A DNA stretch of 64,000 nucleotides from Amyelois transitella (lineage: Eukaryota; Arthropoda; Insecta; Lepidoptera; Pyralidae): assembly GCF_032362555.1 (NCBI RefSeq), contig NC_083517.1, positions 5,786,001-5,850,000 of the forward strand, in the 5' to 3' direction. A model generated the notes under the pieces. It saw only the letters and a program-made list of their open reading frames with translations. It was not told the DNA's origin and did no database searches. Both the position numbers and the translations under genes were made by a program. Positions 40,792 through 54,500 of the stretch are shown here, piece after piece (position 1 is the stretch's first letter; the number at the start of each line of letters is the position of its first letter).

Positions 40792-42634
40792 GATCGTCTG
40801 TAGAGAAACATGAAAAACAAATAGACAACAAACAAGTTGAACCTTTTTTTAAAAAGTTCATGACGCTTTAGTTATGTTCTTCCTGCTTTTAAATCTGAAG
40901 TTAACCATACAGATCTACTTGCTTCATACAAGCGAGCTGTAAATGTATTTTTAAATCATTTATGCACTTTCCCAAAGCTTTCGCTCGTTGGTTTGTATAT
41001 AAAGGAATTCCTATAGAGTACGCAGTAGTTAAATCGTTAGTTATTATTATTATTTTGAATTAAACCAACAATAGCTTCAGTAGGTTCCATTCACGGGAAG
41101 ATGTCCTTTTCTGTACACTACACTAACTATAAGTAGGTATTTCTGCAAATATTCATAGAGGTCCGTAGTTTTAACGTGAAAGACGGACAAACAAATACAT
41201 TTTCACATTTATAATATTAGTATGGATACTTCTAAATGTTACGGCGAGTCTTTTCTATACACTTTTGTGCCCGAAGAATATTTCCCGTTATGTAAAAATC
41301 CCTTAAATCCTCCCTTTGTCCCCGTAAACCATAAGTACAGGTATTATTAGGTACAATCGTAACCTAGATTACCTTTTAGTTCATATAAATCCGTAATATT
41401 TCTGAGTAATTTTCTAATTATGTTTAAATTGTTGTGGAAAATTTATTAAGAAGTAATACGAGATTTTGCTTCTAATATTTTAATTACAATTCATGCTTAT
41501 AATAAATATAAGGGGAATAAGGCAATAGACGCGATAAAACGTACCCACGTGACAATAATCACTTAGACGAGTCAGTTGACGGTTCATTTAATGATTTGCA
41601 AAAGTATTTGTAACTTTTAATAAATAAAATTATCTGAACAAAACAAAGTAACACGTACGTAAATATCAAGTATACACAGTTAACTGACGATGTAACAATT
41701 ATGCATTCGTGCAGTACCTACGTGCTGCCGGTAACCTTGCGCGTGCGATGCATTGTCCATACGAAAGCAGATTTAATTACGATGTTGTAGATTTATAAAA
41801 TGTGACGTCACTAACGCGTTGGCCCTAAAAGGATGATTCTTTTATAATATAATAATTAATAATTATCAATACTAATTTTTATTATTATATGCGTAAAATT
41901 GGATGGGAGTGATGTTTGCTTGAATCATGGAAATCTGAATAACTGATTGCAATGGTAATTTTAAATCAATTTTCCTCTTTCTTCAATTTTTTTCAGCAGC
42001 ATGCCTAAAATGTTAGTTTAAATAAGGTACACAAAGGGTCATAAAGAAACTAATTCTACAGGTTCCGTAAAGATTATGAAAACTTAGAGTGCGACTTTTT
42101 TCCATTATTACTAGAGTTTTGCACCAAAGAAAGAAAAATAGCATAGGCGTTGTTGTAACTTTAATCACACTCTAGAAAAAGATTGCTCATGATATAACAC
42201 CTTTTTGAACGACAGTTGTCAAGTGAATTGGGCATGTGCAACATTTTCTGCACATCCAAGTGCAGCACATAGTGATAAATAGTACCTAAGTAAACGTAGT
42301 AATAGATAGTCAAGTGCTATGATGTATGCTCTCTCACTCTTACCAATCAACGAGGGAGACGTGACCAGTGCTATGCCAGTGTATGAAGGAGCCAAACATA
42401 ATATTTGGTCTGGTTAGGGTAAGTTTACACTGATGATTGACTGACTCCTAAATAGAAAATAGTGGATGGGCCACTAATTTGAGGGAGTTTCACTATAGTG
42501 CATAGATGAAAGATCTCTTGCTAATTACAAAAGGCAAATATGGCGCAGGAATTTAAAAAAAACAAAACTGTATTCTTTATATCTGATCGAATCTTTATAT
42601 ATTACCGTGGACATTGTTTAAACCCATGTTTATA
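40792..42634. other. Upstream region of the desaturase-like gene
   Basis: No coding exon seen. The right end abuts the mariner element. A candidate promoter is listed separately. Confidence 0.5.
41755..41812 (-). promoter_or_regulatory. Candidate promoter: CRE palindrome plus TATA-like box
   Basis: On the minus strand the palindrome TGACGTCA (41810-41803) is followed at once by ATTTTATAAATC. This is a plausible CRE/TATA arrangement about 1 kb upstream of the desaturase-like start codon, with a 5' intron ending at 40796. Arrangement seen in sequence; function inferred. Confidence 0.3.
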
Positions 42635-43957
42635 TACATTCAGTCAGAAAAGTATCGGGAATGGATTATTTATTTATGGTTCCAAATTCAAATTTTTGTT
42701 TTTTTTGTTGTTGTTAGATTGGCAAAACTGTTTTCCATTTTGGCGCGGAGTTTGAGTTGCATCTGTTGTTTACATTAAATACAGTGCTATTTTTATTTAT
42801 ATCATATCTAGTGTGTATTGCTAATTTCATAATGGATAAAAACATCGAACAAAGAGTTTGTCTTAAATTTTGCATTGCCAATGGAATATCGTGTTCGGAG
42901 TCACTGAAAATGTTACAGAAGGCTTACGGTGAATCGACTTTATCAAAAACTCGTGCTTATGAGTGGTACAAAGCGTTCAAAAGCGGTCGAGATGTGATGG
43001 AAGATTTGCCTCGCTCTGGTAGGCCATCAACGTCTGCAACTGAAGTTAACATCGCAAAAGTGAAGGAAATAGTGACTGAAAATCCTCATTCAACTTTGAG
43101 AGAGATAGCCACCGAACTTTCTGTATCTCACGAGTTGATCCGTACCATTTTAACTAATAATTTGGGTATGAAACATGTTGCCGCTCGGCTAGTCCCAAAA
43201 GACCTGAATTTTTTCAAAAACTCAATCGCATGAGAGTCGCTGAGGACATGCTAGAACGAGTCAATTCCGACCCAACATTCATGAAACGCATTGTTACTGG
43301 TGACGAGACGTGGGTTTACGAGTTTGACATGCAAACTAGTCAACAAGCTTCGGAGTGGCGCCTTCCAACTGAACCAAAACCGAAAAAACCACGCCAAAGT
43401 CGTTCAAAAGTCAAAGTCATGTTGACTGTTTTCTTTGACTATCGCGGTGTTGTGCACTCGGAATTCTTGCCGGAAGGTCAAACGGTAAATAAGGAATATT
43501 ATTTGAGTGTTATGCGGCGTTTAAGAGAGCAAATCCGACGAAAAAGGCCAGATTTGTGGAAAGAAAATTCTTGGATTTTGCACCATGATAATGCACCTTC
43601 GCACAAGGCCATCATTGTGAACGAATTTTTAACCAAACACTCAACAAATACCATCGAGCAACCACCATATTCACCAGATATGGCTCCAGCCGACTTTTTT
43701 CTTTTTCCTAAACTCAAATTACCACTTCGTGGCACCCGTTTTCAATCGGTAGAAGACATAAAAGAGAATTCGCGGCGAGAACTGACCTCAATTCCGGAAA
43801 CAGCGTTTAAAAAATGTTTTGATGATTGGATTATTCGTTGGCGTAAGTGTATCGTTTCTAAAGGAGCATATTTTGAAGGTGATAAAATAAATTTGGATGA
43901 ATAACAAACAGTTTATGTATTATTGATCTTTTCCCGCTACTTTCTTGACAGAGTAGT
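42635..43957 (+). mobile_element. mariner DNA transposon
   Basis: About 1.3 kb. Imperfect terminal inverted repeats: CAGTCAGAAAAGTATCGGGA at 42641 on the left, and CTGTCAAGAAAGTAGCGGGA on the minus strand near 43950 on the right. TA dinucleotides lie outside both ends, as expected for mariner. Confidence 0.85.
42832..43904 (+). pseudogene. mariner transposase with one frameshift
   Basis: DD34D transposase in two overlapping frames. The first, from the Met at 42832 (MDKNIEQRVC), carries the helix-turn-helix DNA-binding half up to VPKDLNFF. The second continues from about 43215 and carries the catalytic core: TGDETWVYEFD, LHHDNAPSHKA and SPDMAPADFFLFPKLK, with 34 residues between the second and third Asp. 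The break falls in a run of six T at 43209-43214, where a single missing base explains it. All catalytic Asp residues survive, so this is a recently inactivated copy, or a sequencing error. Confidence 0.9.
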
Positions 43958-44084
43958 ACATATATTTTTGTAAAACGTAGGTAGTTTAACCCATATATAA
44001 CTGCATCCTAATTAAATAATCCGCACATTGACTTATTTTGAATATCAAATAAGGGAATAAGTACAAGTGATTCATTATTCATAC

Positions 44085-44340
44085 ATACATACATATGGTC
44101 ACGTCTATATCCCTTGTGGAGTAGACAGAGCCAACAGTCTTGAACAGACTGAATGGCCACGTTCAGCTATTTGGCTTAATGATAGAATTGAGATTCAACT
44201 AGTGACAGGTTGCTAGCCCATCGCCTAAAAAAGAATCCCAACTTTGTCAGCCTATCCCTTAGTCGCCTTTTACGAGATCCATGGGAAAGAGATGGAGTGG
44301 TCCTATTCTTTATTGTATTGGTGCCGGGAACCACACGGCG
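44085..44340 (-). mobile_element. SINE family A copy
   Basis: Well-preserved, from the CATACATACATACATATGG tail on the left to CCGGGAACCACACGGC on the right. No certain target duplication. Confidence 0.85.
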
Positions 44341-47300
44341 GAATTGATATTACTAACGAATATTAGTAAAGTTCGGTACACTAGTATTACTCGGCCTAGG
44401 TTGTGTCTGAGATGAGAAAAAAAAAACAGAAATGCCTATATGTAGCGTTTTAATAAATTCTATAATAGGGTAAGTATACCCTACTCAAATATTATTTTAA
44501 ATATATTTGTTTAACATCGAGATATAGTACGACTACTTTTACTTATATCTCAAAATTGTGGAACTCTAATATAATCCTACCTTTCGCCTTCAGAGGGTGT
44601 TTATCCTCTAATAAGTAGTATAGAATCAAATCCGTGTAGAATACACGATAAGTTTTCTCATACACACAATTGGAAATTTCTACAATGGTTTCCTGCAAAA
44701 ACTATAATATGTGATATTTCTAAAGAGAAAAAATATTCCTTCGAGATTGAAACGTACACTTTAGATCCCATAGTTACTGGTATCAAGTATGTTTCCGGAT
44801 TTAGATCATACCAATCAAAAAAGTATCATAATCAACGAAATAATGGAAAATACTGGCCCTAGGCTTGAATAGAGCTGAAGACAAAACAAAAAAGATGAAT
44901 ATTATTGTGCAGTTAATAATAAGGAATTACCCTGTAGACATATTATCTTAGGTGTGTATTGCACTTTATATAATTCTGGAATCCCGCCAAATGAAACACT
45001 GGGTTTGCTTCTGGAAAATTATTGTCACAAACAAAATGTTCTGAAGAACTTGAAATATCGAAACAGCAGTGCTCAACTTACAACTGTGACAAGACTTTTT
45101 TATTTTGTATAGTCCCTGAATCTAAAATATTATAAGTTATGTGAAAGTTTATGAATACTTTATAGAGTTATAAAGCATAGATAAATTTTTCGTAAATACG
45201 TATCGTCTGCCTATATCGTCAAGACTACGCGTGTCAGAAGAGTTTTTTGTGGTCAGGGCCAGCGGACTAGTAAATTATTAAGTTGCGGCATTTCCATCGT
45301 CTATATTATAATATAGAATAGTTATTATGGGCATCATTGAAGCCCTTAAGGATGAATAATTTTTCTCTTTTTTTTCACATTTTCTATTATTTCTATGCTC
45401 CTTATAGTTGCAGTGTCATGTTATATAGCCTAAATCCTTCCTCGATTAATTCTAGTCTATTCGAAGCAAAAATAATTTTTCAATAAGGACTAGTAGTTCC
45501 TGGGATTAGCGCGTTAAAACAAATAAACAAACAAACTTTTCAGCTTTATAATATTAGTATAGGTAAATAGAAAAATACACTACATTCTGGTTACATAATT
45601 AGGTGGATGTTAATTGATTTAAATTATATACACACGAGGCAAAGAATGACTACTCGTCGTCGCCTCGAATCGACAGAAGCGCGGGCATCATTTTACTTTG
45701 TCGAACCAAATAAAATTAACTGAAATATTTTCAACTTAAATATACTCGTACAAATTACATATTTTGACATGGACCTACGAATGTTGAATTGTCAAATAAG
45801 AATTAAAACAAAACAGTTTTGAACAATATTTATTCTTCGTTCCAAATTGGTATAAAAAAAATTAACTTTTCAAAAAAAATGTTAATACTCATGAACATGA
45901 GCGTGCATGAGTTTGACAATTTTAATTGGTACGAAACAAAGTCTTCATCTGATTTGGTTTACTTTGTTAAGCGCGCTTGAAATTTCGTATTAAAATTTCA
46001 TACGTATATTAGAATACAATGGTGAAATTTAACCTTTTGACAGTCACCCAAAACGATATTAGATTTATACCGGGTATTGTTCAATATGTTTTAAGTATAT
46101 GAATCACTGTGGTATGCCTAAGACATTTTTTAAATTACACTTAATATATACCTTTTTACTTTATACAAAAAAAAAAAACTATAAATATTATCACAAAACA
46201 TCTATGTTTATGTCATGACTGGATGTAACCATTTAGCAAAACTCTCCTATTTTAATAACAAAAGTACTTAGAAACAAATGTGCACCCTGCATTCTTAGAG
46301 GTGTTATTTATTCTGTTTGTAGTTCACTGCCCTCAGATTTTAATAATAATTACAAAAGAGCAAAATAAAAGTTCTTCTGTGAGACAGACACAAATTTCTT
46401 ATTCCTTCAAAAAAATCTTATTATGTGAACAAACGTAATCATAACTTGTAAGTAAGTAATTGATCAATTGGCTTGATAGTATTTATTTTTAAAACTAAAT
46501 ATTATTTGAGCATTCAATACAATGCAATAGGTTTCAGGCTTGATTGAAAATTATTATTTTGCAAACGATTTCACGAATTTTATTATGAAAATTCTGCATT
46601 AGATTAATTAGGTTTTTTATACAATCTAAATTAAAATATCACTATACATGAAAATGAACACTGGAATATTATTTAATTGTGACTATTATGTAAATTATTG
46701 TACTTGTTAAATTTTTAACATAGCCTGTGTTAAAACTCACCTTTAGTTTTTCCATAATTTTTTTTTCTTGTTGCTAAATTTTTAGTAGTGTTAAAAATAC
46801 ATACCAGGTTAACTCGACGCTCTGGCAAAGTGGCCCTGTGCTGCGGCGATGAAGTCCAAATTGACAATAAACGATGACATTACACTTCGGGATAATTAAA
46901 AATTCATGAGAACCCTGTGACGTGGACACCGGTTCGGACATTGTCGCAAGTATACTATAACTATCATAACGATTTCCGTAATAATATTGACTACTTATAT
47001 TTCAAGTTATTTGATTTTATTAAGAACAACAGATAAAAATTGACAATATTTACTGCGTGTTAAGAATGATAGGCATCATTTGTTTTAGAATGCTCAGTAA
47101 AAAAAGTTATAAACTTTATACCAGCTCTTTTCATAAAAAAAATAACATACATACTTACATATGTAGTAGGTTAATGTCAATAACCTTAATTTACCAAATA
47201 ATGGATCAGCTCATGTAAGTAATTAAATCACAATTGTTCCGAATACCCTTACCGAATACTTTAAACGCGTCAAGTCGCGGATTGAAAATAGCATACAATA

Positions 47301-50300
47301 TATACGAACTACGTTTCCAGAAACATATAAGGTTTATCCTGCGTAAGTATATAAATAATATTTATTGAAGATTTTAAGGAAATTAATACGAGTACATATG
47401 TATATTATTACATAAACACATCCTAGAAATATCCTTCAAATTGTACAAATCTTCTGGGAATTAAAATGAAAAAAGGAATAAAACTGAGAGGGATATTTTA
47501 TTAAAGCTTACGTTGAGATATTCACGTTAAATACTTTGCGCGCTCACTTATACGTACTTATTTATTTATTCAGAATGTCGCCCAAAAGCAACTGGACCCC
47601 GTTCCATACATTTCTGATTGCCATTTCTTTATGTATTTTTTAACATATTTCTGGGAGATTTAAGAAATCGTCATTACTTGTAGGATACATTTCCTAGAAA
47701 ACAGATCCATATCGTAATCCATCCATCCATTTTCGGTAACACACTATGGCTCCCGGGCTGCAAGTTTATCAGGAACTGTGTTTAACAAACGCCAAATCAC
47801 CATTCTATATTGTAAACTAATTTACTTAACACTGGCTTTACATGCTTTGGCTAGAGTACAAAAATTAGTCCATATTTATTCCGCATACGTTTCTAAAACA
47901 AAGTGGTAGCGTTGACAGCGTGTGGTTTTAGCGGGTTAAGCTCCAACAAAACCATCCAGTTTTCAGTGCCAGGCGGGGCAGATAAGGGTTTCCACAAGTC
48001 GAAAATTCCGTTTTTTGTTGTCGACTTGAGTGCGGTAATTGGAAACAGATTAAGTACAGAGATGGATTTTTAACGAATTATCAATTTTCATCAAGTTGGC
48101 TACGATTTAAAATATATTTAAAAAGTGTTTCCGTGAATTGATCACCTTTTTATTTTATTGTAGCAATCTCTTGTAAAGCAACTAGCCTAGATCGACTTGC
48201 AAACAAGCTGTTTATTATTAGGCTTATATACTTTTTATCTATTTAATAGTCCGTAGTTATACCGTTTGTAAGCACGGTGCTAGAAAATAAGTTATTCAAA
48301 ATACGACATCGCGTAACGCCATAATATTTTAAATTTACTCAGATTTTAATGTTGACTACGTATTGTTATACCCAAATATACTATAAAATTTTCATAAATC
48401 TCTAAATTAAATATGGTAATAAATTCAATGGATATTTAACAAGGTTAAAACTTATTGTACCACTTTTAGCCTAGATTGTTTCCAAACATTACCAAGAACA
48501 ATATTCTTTCCATTTCTGCGTCAAACAAAACGTTTTTGCCTTTCCATGTAAAAATATTTACATAGGTAAGTACGTGTTGTCATAAAGGGTTCTGAAAGAT
48601 TCAAAAAGAAAAACTGTTTACTATTTATTAGGTACTTCATGTTTATAAATAACCTGACATATTTTCAAAAGTATGCTGTAGAAATACTTTCTTTCGATAT
48701 TTCAAACACAGATCCAGGGTTCTCCCAAGTCGCAACTGTAACAGTTGCCAGAATAAAGAATTACTGACGATTATTCAGTGAAGCCCTTTCTTAGCAATGC
48801 TTTCAGTGGTGAGCTATTACGACGACTATGTCTTGATGATCTTGATTGAGGATATAAAATAAAAATTTGCTAAATAATACACGAAATTAGAACTTCACTT
48901 GCTTTCAAGTTTGGTTAATATTTACGCAATGATTCTTATCACAGAGTCTGATAAATTTAGAAAGTTCAGTAGGTATAATGAAAGTAGTTCCGAATGAGTT
49001 GGGAATTAATATTCAATATAAATTAGATCAAGATATTAAAAAAGGCATGTTGTAGATTGTGTTTATATATCATAAGGCTTTATGTTTTTTTTTAACTGAT
49101 GTCGTCTAAAGAGAAATAACTTACACAATCAGGCGGAGCAATAGTTTAATATAGTATTTGAATTTCTGGTCCATATCTAAATTCATTCACAAACGTATTT
49201 TTTTACTATCACCAGCATGGAAATTTAGCTCATACATGTTTTGTTTGTTATTTACAGAATATTAATATTTCTTTTTAAATTCTCAATTATAGTGCACACC
49301 ATACATGAATAGCTACATTTATAACATAGAAAAATGTCGAAAACAATTTCTCATGTAAACAAACAGCTTTCGATATTGTATCAGTCACATAATAAGCTCG
49401 CCAAATTGTCATTTTCAGAAATTACACACCAATAAATTCAGTCTTTACCTGCTAATATTTGTCAACAATTTATTTATTTACGTACATACGTATTTACTAG
49501 ATTTAATTCTACTTAATTTTCTCTGGCCATGATCTCACAGCATTGTTATATATAAACAACTTAAACCTATCTAAACTTAATATAAGATCGTTTAAACTAA
49601 GTAAAATATTTTTATGGCATTTCAACCTCAAATGAGGCATATACTAAATATTGAAAAAGCTTTCTAATAGGTCAAACAAGAGAGATCAAACTCTCATCAA
49701 AATTGAGCAAATACTGTGAGCAAAGTAAGATATATGAATAGTATATAGCATGAAACGTAAGTTATATACTTGTCCAGAATATTTCCCTTAATTAAAACAG
49801 ACCATATCGTTACAGGTTTTTTTATATTTTTACTTCATTTAACACAATAAATTTAAAACTCCCTAAGTATGAACAACAAAACAATTACCTACAAAATATC
49901 ACTCGTATCGCTTTGTACCAATACAAAATATAGATAGAAAGGAACAAAAATAACTTGGCTGTTTTCAGATACATATTCGATAAATTAAGAACTATTATAT
50001 AATAGTATCGCTTAAAATGTCATAGATACTTATAATGCTATGTTTTGTTAAATTTCACATTCTCTCCTGCAGTGTTCTTTTAAAAACGTTTTCTTTTATT
50101 AAGTGTGATAAATAGAAATACATGATTATGATCCACTGATTTTCTACTGTGCTGATCTCATCTCATATAAGGAAAACTTAATAACGAGTTGTTTATGTAC
50201 AATTACACTTAAGCTTCAACGACAACCAATTTTATTCTACTGACTACTCTTACGAATAGCACAGAGTAGACTCACATTGAAGTATAGACTGAATCCAATG

Positions 50301-51549
50301 AATTATCATAACTTACCTATAAAACATAAAACCGACACCGCAAACAATAATTTTTTTTCTTTGAGTTGACGCCAATAAGTATAAATTTAATTGCGGCGGC
50401 TACAGCAAAATAAATTCTCTATCGAATAATTAGCGCATTAATAGCAATTCTGTGGTGTGCCTTTTTATCGGCAAGTAACCAGAACATCAACTCTGTATCA
50501 TCATCATCATCTCATGCATCAAAACAAATGTTTATAAAATATATTTTTTATAAGTTTTTCGCATAGGAATCCCAAGAAAATAAGGTGGCAATGCCGCGCT
50601 GCATGATGGGAAATATTCGCAATTTTAAGCATTGCAGTGAAGTTTTGGCTTTAAAAAAATACAAGTATTTATGGAGTACAAATCTATCTGAGACGGGTTC
50701 TATAATACAAGTTGCCATATATCTGCATATCATACCTCATATTATTGTATTTTAAAAAACATAAAATTAAAAGTGAACGTCCTTCTTATTTTTAAAATCC
50801 TGTTGCAAAGATACAAAAGTGCTCTAAAAAATTACTATATATATTTATATATAAACAACTGTTGTGTTATGTGTTTAAAACTTTGAAGATGATACATTCT
50901 GAAGACATTTAATATACTTACTTGTTACATAGGTACATAAAACAGTCAAATAATATAGCAACACTTGAAACAGGGTGCATCATTCTCATTTAGTGGAAAT
51001 ATAAAACAACACTGCATTTTGGCGCTTTTATTTCATCAGAGAATTTCTAGAGTATTAAATACATAAAATAATATTCTTTTAATTATTTGTAAATGTAATT
51101 TTATTCATATTTTATTTATTTCATGTAAAAAACAGTTGAATTACGTATAAATATACGTATATCATATAATTTTCAATAGATTGTTAAATACTAATGAGTG
51201 TGGATGACCAAGTAGTAAACGTATTAGACTCAAACGATCGGCTTTGGGACGAAAGAATTACACTGCAGTCACTTTCTCAATGACTCTTTTCTGAGATTCA
51301 ATTAAAAGATCTAATTCCTAAATTATGCTCGCTTATCTCTCATCTATCTCAAAGCTAACATGGACATTTTTCCAGGAAATATTTCCCTGTCAACAATCTA
51401 GGTAAGAAAGTCAGACAGTAGTCTGAAATTGCTTTACAACACCTACCTGATCATCGATCCCATGGGCAACGCAAATGCCATGACGATAACGTTAAAGTTC
51501 ATAAACTTACAAATTATTCTTATTTTAACCGTTTCATATGTGCAACACC
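44341..51549. other. 7.2-kb gene-poor, AT-rich region
   Basis: No convincing coding gene. It contains a perfect 18-bp palindrome at 45300-45317, a possible common-repeat end near 45495-45560 and a GC-rich exon-like patch at 46805-46941 (listed separately). The right end near 51000-51549 is probably 3' UTR of the GPCR. Confidence 0.5.
46805..46941 (-). other. Exon-like open stretch ending in a splice donor
   Basis: On the minus strand an ATG at 46941 opens 45 codons (starting MSEPVSTSQGSHEF) that run without a stop to ACCTG/GTATGT, a good donor. The patch is richer in GC than its surroundings. No downstream partner exon was identified; joined to the desaturase-like acceptor it would stop at once, so it could be an upstream untranslated exon or chance. 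Confidence 0.2.
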
Positions 51550-54500
51550 CTAAATAGTTTTATTATTATTGTCATTAACTGAAGTTATCTCAATGGTAGA
51601 GACAAATCGCCGCTTTGGTTGACATTCATTGACACAACTCAGCTTAGCTATTTCCGACACTGTGGCTGACCGTCTTCTCTTGCAAGCAGGTACTTCGTTA
51701 TCACTTTCGGAAGACTGTCGAATGAGCAACTTATCATCAAAAATGGTTTTCACGTCACTGATCACTTTCCCGTTGGAGTCCTCCGCGTGTTTTCGCTTTA
51801 TTTTTAAACTACTACCATTATTAAATGTAGCTTTTACGCTTCCTGCAATAAAAATATTTCAACAGTTACGAACTTTTATTGTTAGGTATGTACAAGTTAG
51901 TAAGCTTCTATTCATTTGCGAAAAAACGTGAAAATATTATCAATGACGTTTTATTGATAAGATCACTAAATGGTAACCTGTTTTCATTAAACAAACTGTA
52001 GTGTAGGTACTCTAATTTTCCCTTGATCATTTATATAAATGTTTGTTTCTGAATCCAAATAAAATAATACAAAGAAAAAAATGTTAAGACAGTAGAATAT
52101 CGCGAAAATATAAAGGTGTTCACTAATAAACCCTAAAAAAATATTAGGAATCAGTATGAGTTATCGCAGGATATTTCAATGAATAAGTGATATAAATAGT
52201 ACACTTATTATTCTGATGTCTGTGAATATACCTGAGTTTGGAGTAATTGAGGAGCTTGGCATACGTCCCAACGCAATCGCAGTGTATGAATATCGTTTGG
52301 GATCGTTCCGGTGCCGCCGGTAACAACACAACTGACTGATTGTCACCTGAAAATAAAGCATATGATAAAGGGGATTTAATATTGTCAAGTGTTGATTTCA
52401 CTAAGTATGTATAATTTAGCTAAACACACGAGGAAACCTTTAGCGGCATTTCAATTGCAAGGTCACTAATAAGTACTTTTATGGCGAGGGAAAGAAAACA
52501 TTCGGATTTTTTATGTAACAATAATTTAAGATAGATAGATATATAGATAAAACTCTTTATTGCACCATAAGAGTAAAACATACAAAACAACATAAAACAG
52601 ATAGGGATGGTACAAAGGCGGACTTATCGCTAATGCAATCTCTTCCAGTCAACCTTTGGGTGGAAGGAAACCAAACAGGAGATTGGCGTTGGCGCAGAGC
52701 AAGATAAATACATTTTTAAACATAATAAAATGCACACAGTATTTATATCTATATATAATACATTTAAATACACATAAATTCAGATAAATACATAATAATA
52801 ACCTATACTTAGGATAGAGTAGAAAGATAATGAGAACTAACGAGATTTTTGAAACTATCAATAGTCTGGGCTTTCCTGATAAGGATGCGTTAGAATGTTT
52901 AGAATCTCCTGTTGACAAAATTATAGAATCAGTGGCAGGACGCTCCGTGTAATCACTAATCCGTGTAATAGGACTAGCCAGGTAATTTACTAACGGTGAT
53001 AAGGTAAACCAGAAATCTTTCTGGTAAATCTTGATCTTAATCTTCTATCTAGAAAGACAGAGATTATAACTAGTATTAGAGTAGGCTTTGTAAACGTTGT
53101 TGAAAGAAGGAGAGTCTTGCCAGTACATAAGTAAGTCATTCAATTTGTTTCACCGAAATCCGTTGACTGATTGGCCTATGCGTATATAACTATATCAGCC
53201 ACCATTTTCTTTTTAATATTAAAAATTATCAAATGGATTGTCGATCTATATTGTATATGTATTAAAATTCAGTACAAAACACGTATTATACATTGAACTC
53301 TCATGTTACCTTCACATGCAAATGTTCAGGATATGTTTTAAGCCGAGCAAACATCATATCTGAAATCACGTGAACATATAATGTACAATGATTTTTTTTA
53401 AATTTAAATGTTGTATTACTTCTTTTTTTTATTAACCCATACCTTATTTGGATATTGTTCTTCTATTACCTGAAGGTTTTTCTTATTATTGCAAAATAGA
53501 AGTGTATCATGCCATTTTATGAAAGCAATATGTTCATTTGGCGCATATATTGTCTTATATTTGTTTACTCAGTGAAGCACAGCGACCCGAAATGGATTTT
53601 GGCCTCAGACATGAGATTCTTAATTCTATTTAAATTAAGTTATTGAAGTTAAATATTAATCTTCCGTGTATCAAAATATAAAAGCCCTTTTCTATGATTT
53701 GAAATAATTCGTTAGCTTCTAGCATCCACCAATCATTTGCATATATTGTTTTCTATTGTAACCTTGTCGTACCTACTCGAGTTCTGTGATTTAACGAATC
53801 TAAAACTTTTTATGATTTTCTCGGAATTTTAATACCGTATCTATAATATTTTCAAACGGTTAGTTAAAGGTTAACAGTACGTTCTTGTAATTTTTAATAA
53901 TTTTTTTTTGCTACATTATGTTGGAAAATTTCTTTTGATAGAATACCGACGAGCAGTATCGAAGCATTCTGAAGTTTTACCTAACTATACTGTTCGCAAA
54001 TTATAGAGAATTATTCTTGTGCCCGTAGTCTCGAAATTAATAAGAGCCACATTCAGCTTAGTGATGAACCTGAGATACTGATAGTCATATTGTTAGCCCA
54101 ACGCACTTAAAACACAATCCTATGTTTATTAGTATTTTTCTTGACTTTTACAATCTGCGCGGGAAGTGAACCAACTTTTTTTAGCATTCAAACCAGCATG
54201 GAAGTTTGCACTTAATGAGTGTGCATATTTCTACGTTTTATTGTAAAATAGTCTGGGAATAGTTTATAATAAGATCCTTTAATATAAATTTCATTTTCTA
54301 ACCTTAAAAGCATCTCTAAATTTATTGGACATAATGTGATAAAATATGGGATTGATGCACGTGGACATGTAGTAGAACACTCCTGAGATGTAGGTAAGGA
54401 AGGCGTACACCTTAAGAAGCAGCTTAGACTTGGCGATGTTGTTCTCGTCGGTGCCGTAGATAGCGACCAGTCTTTGTGCATGGAAAGGAGCCCAGCACAC

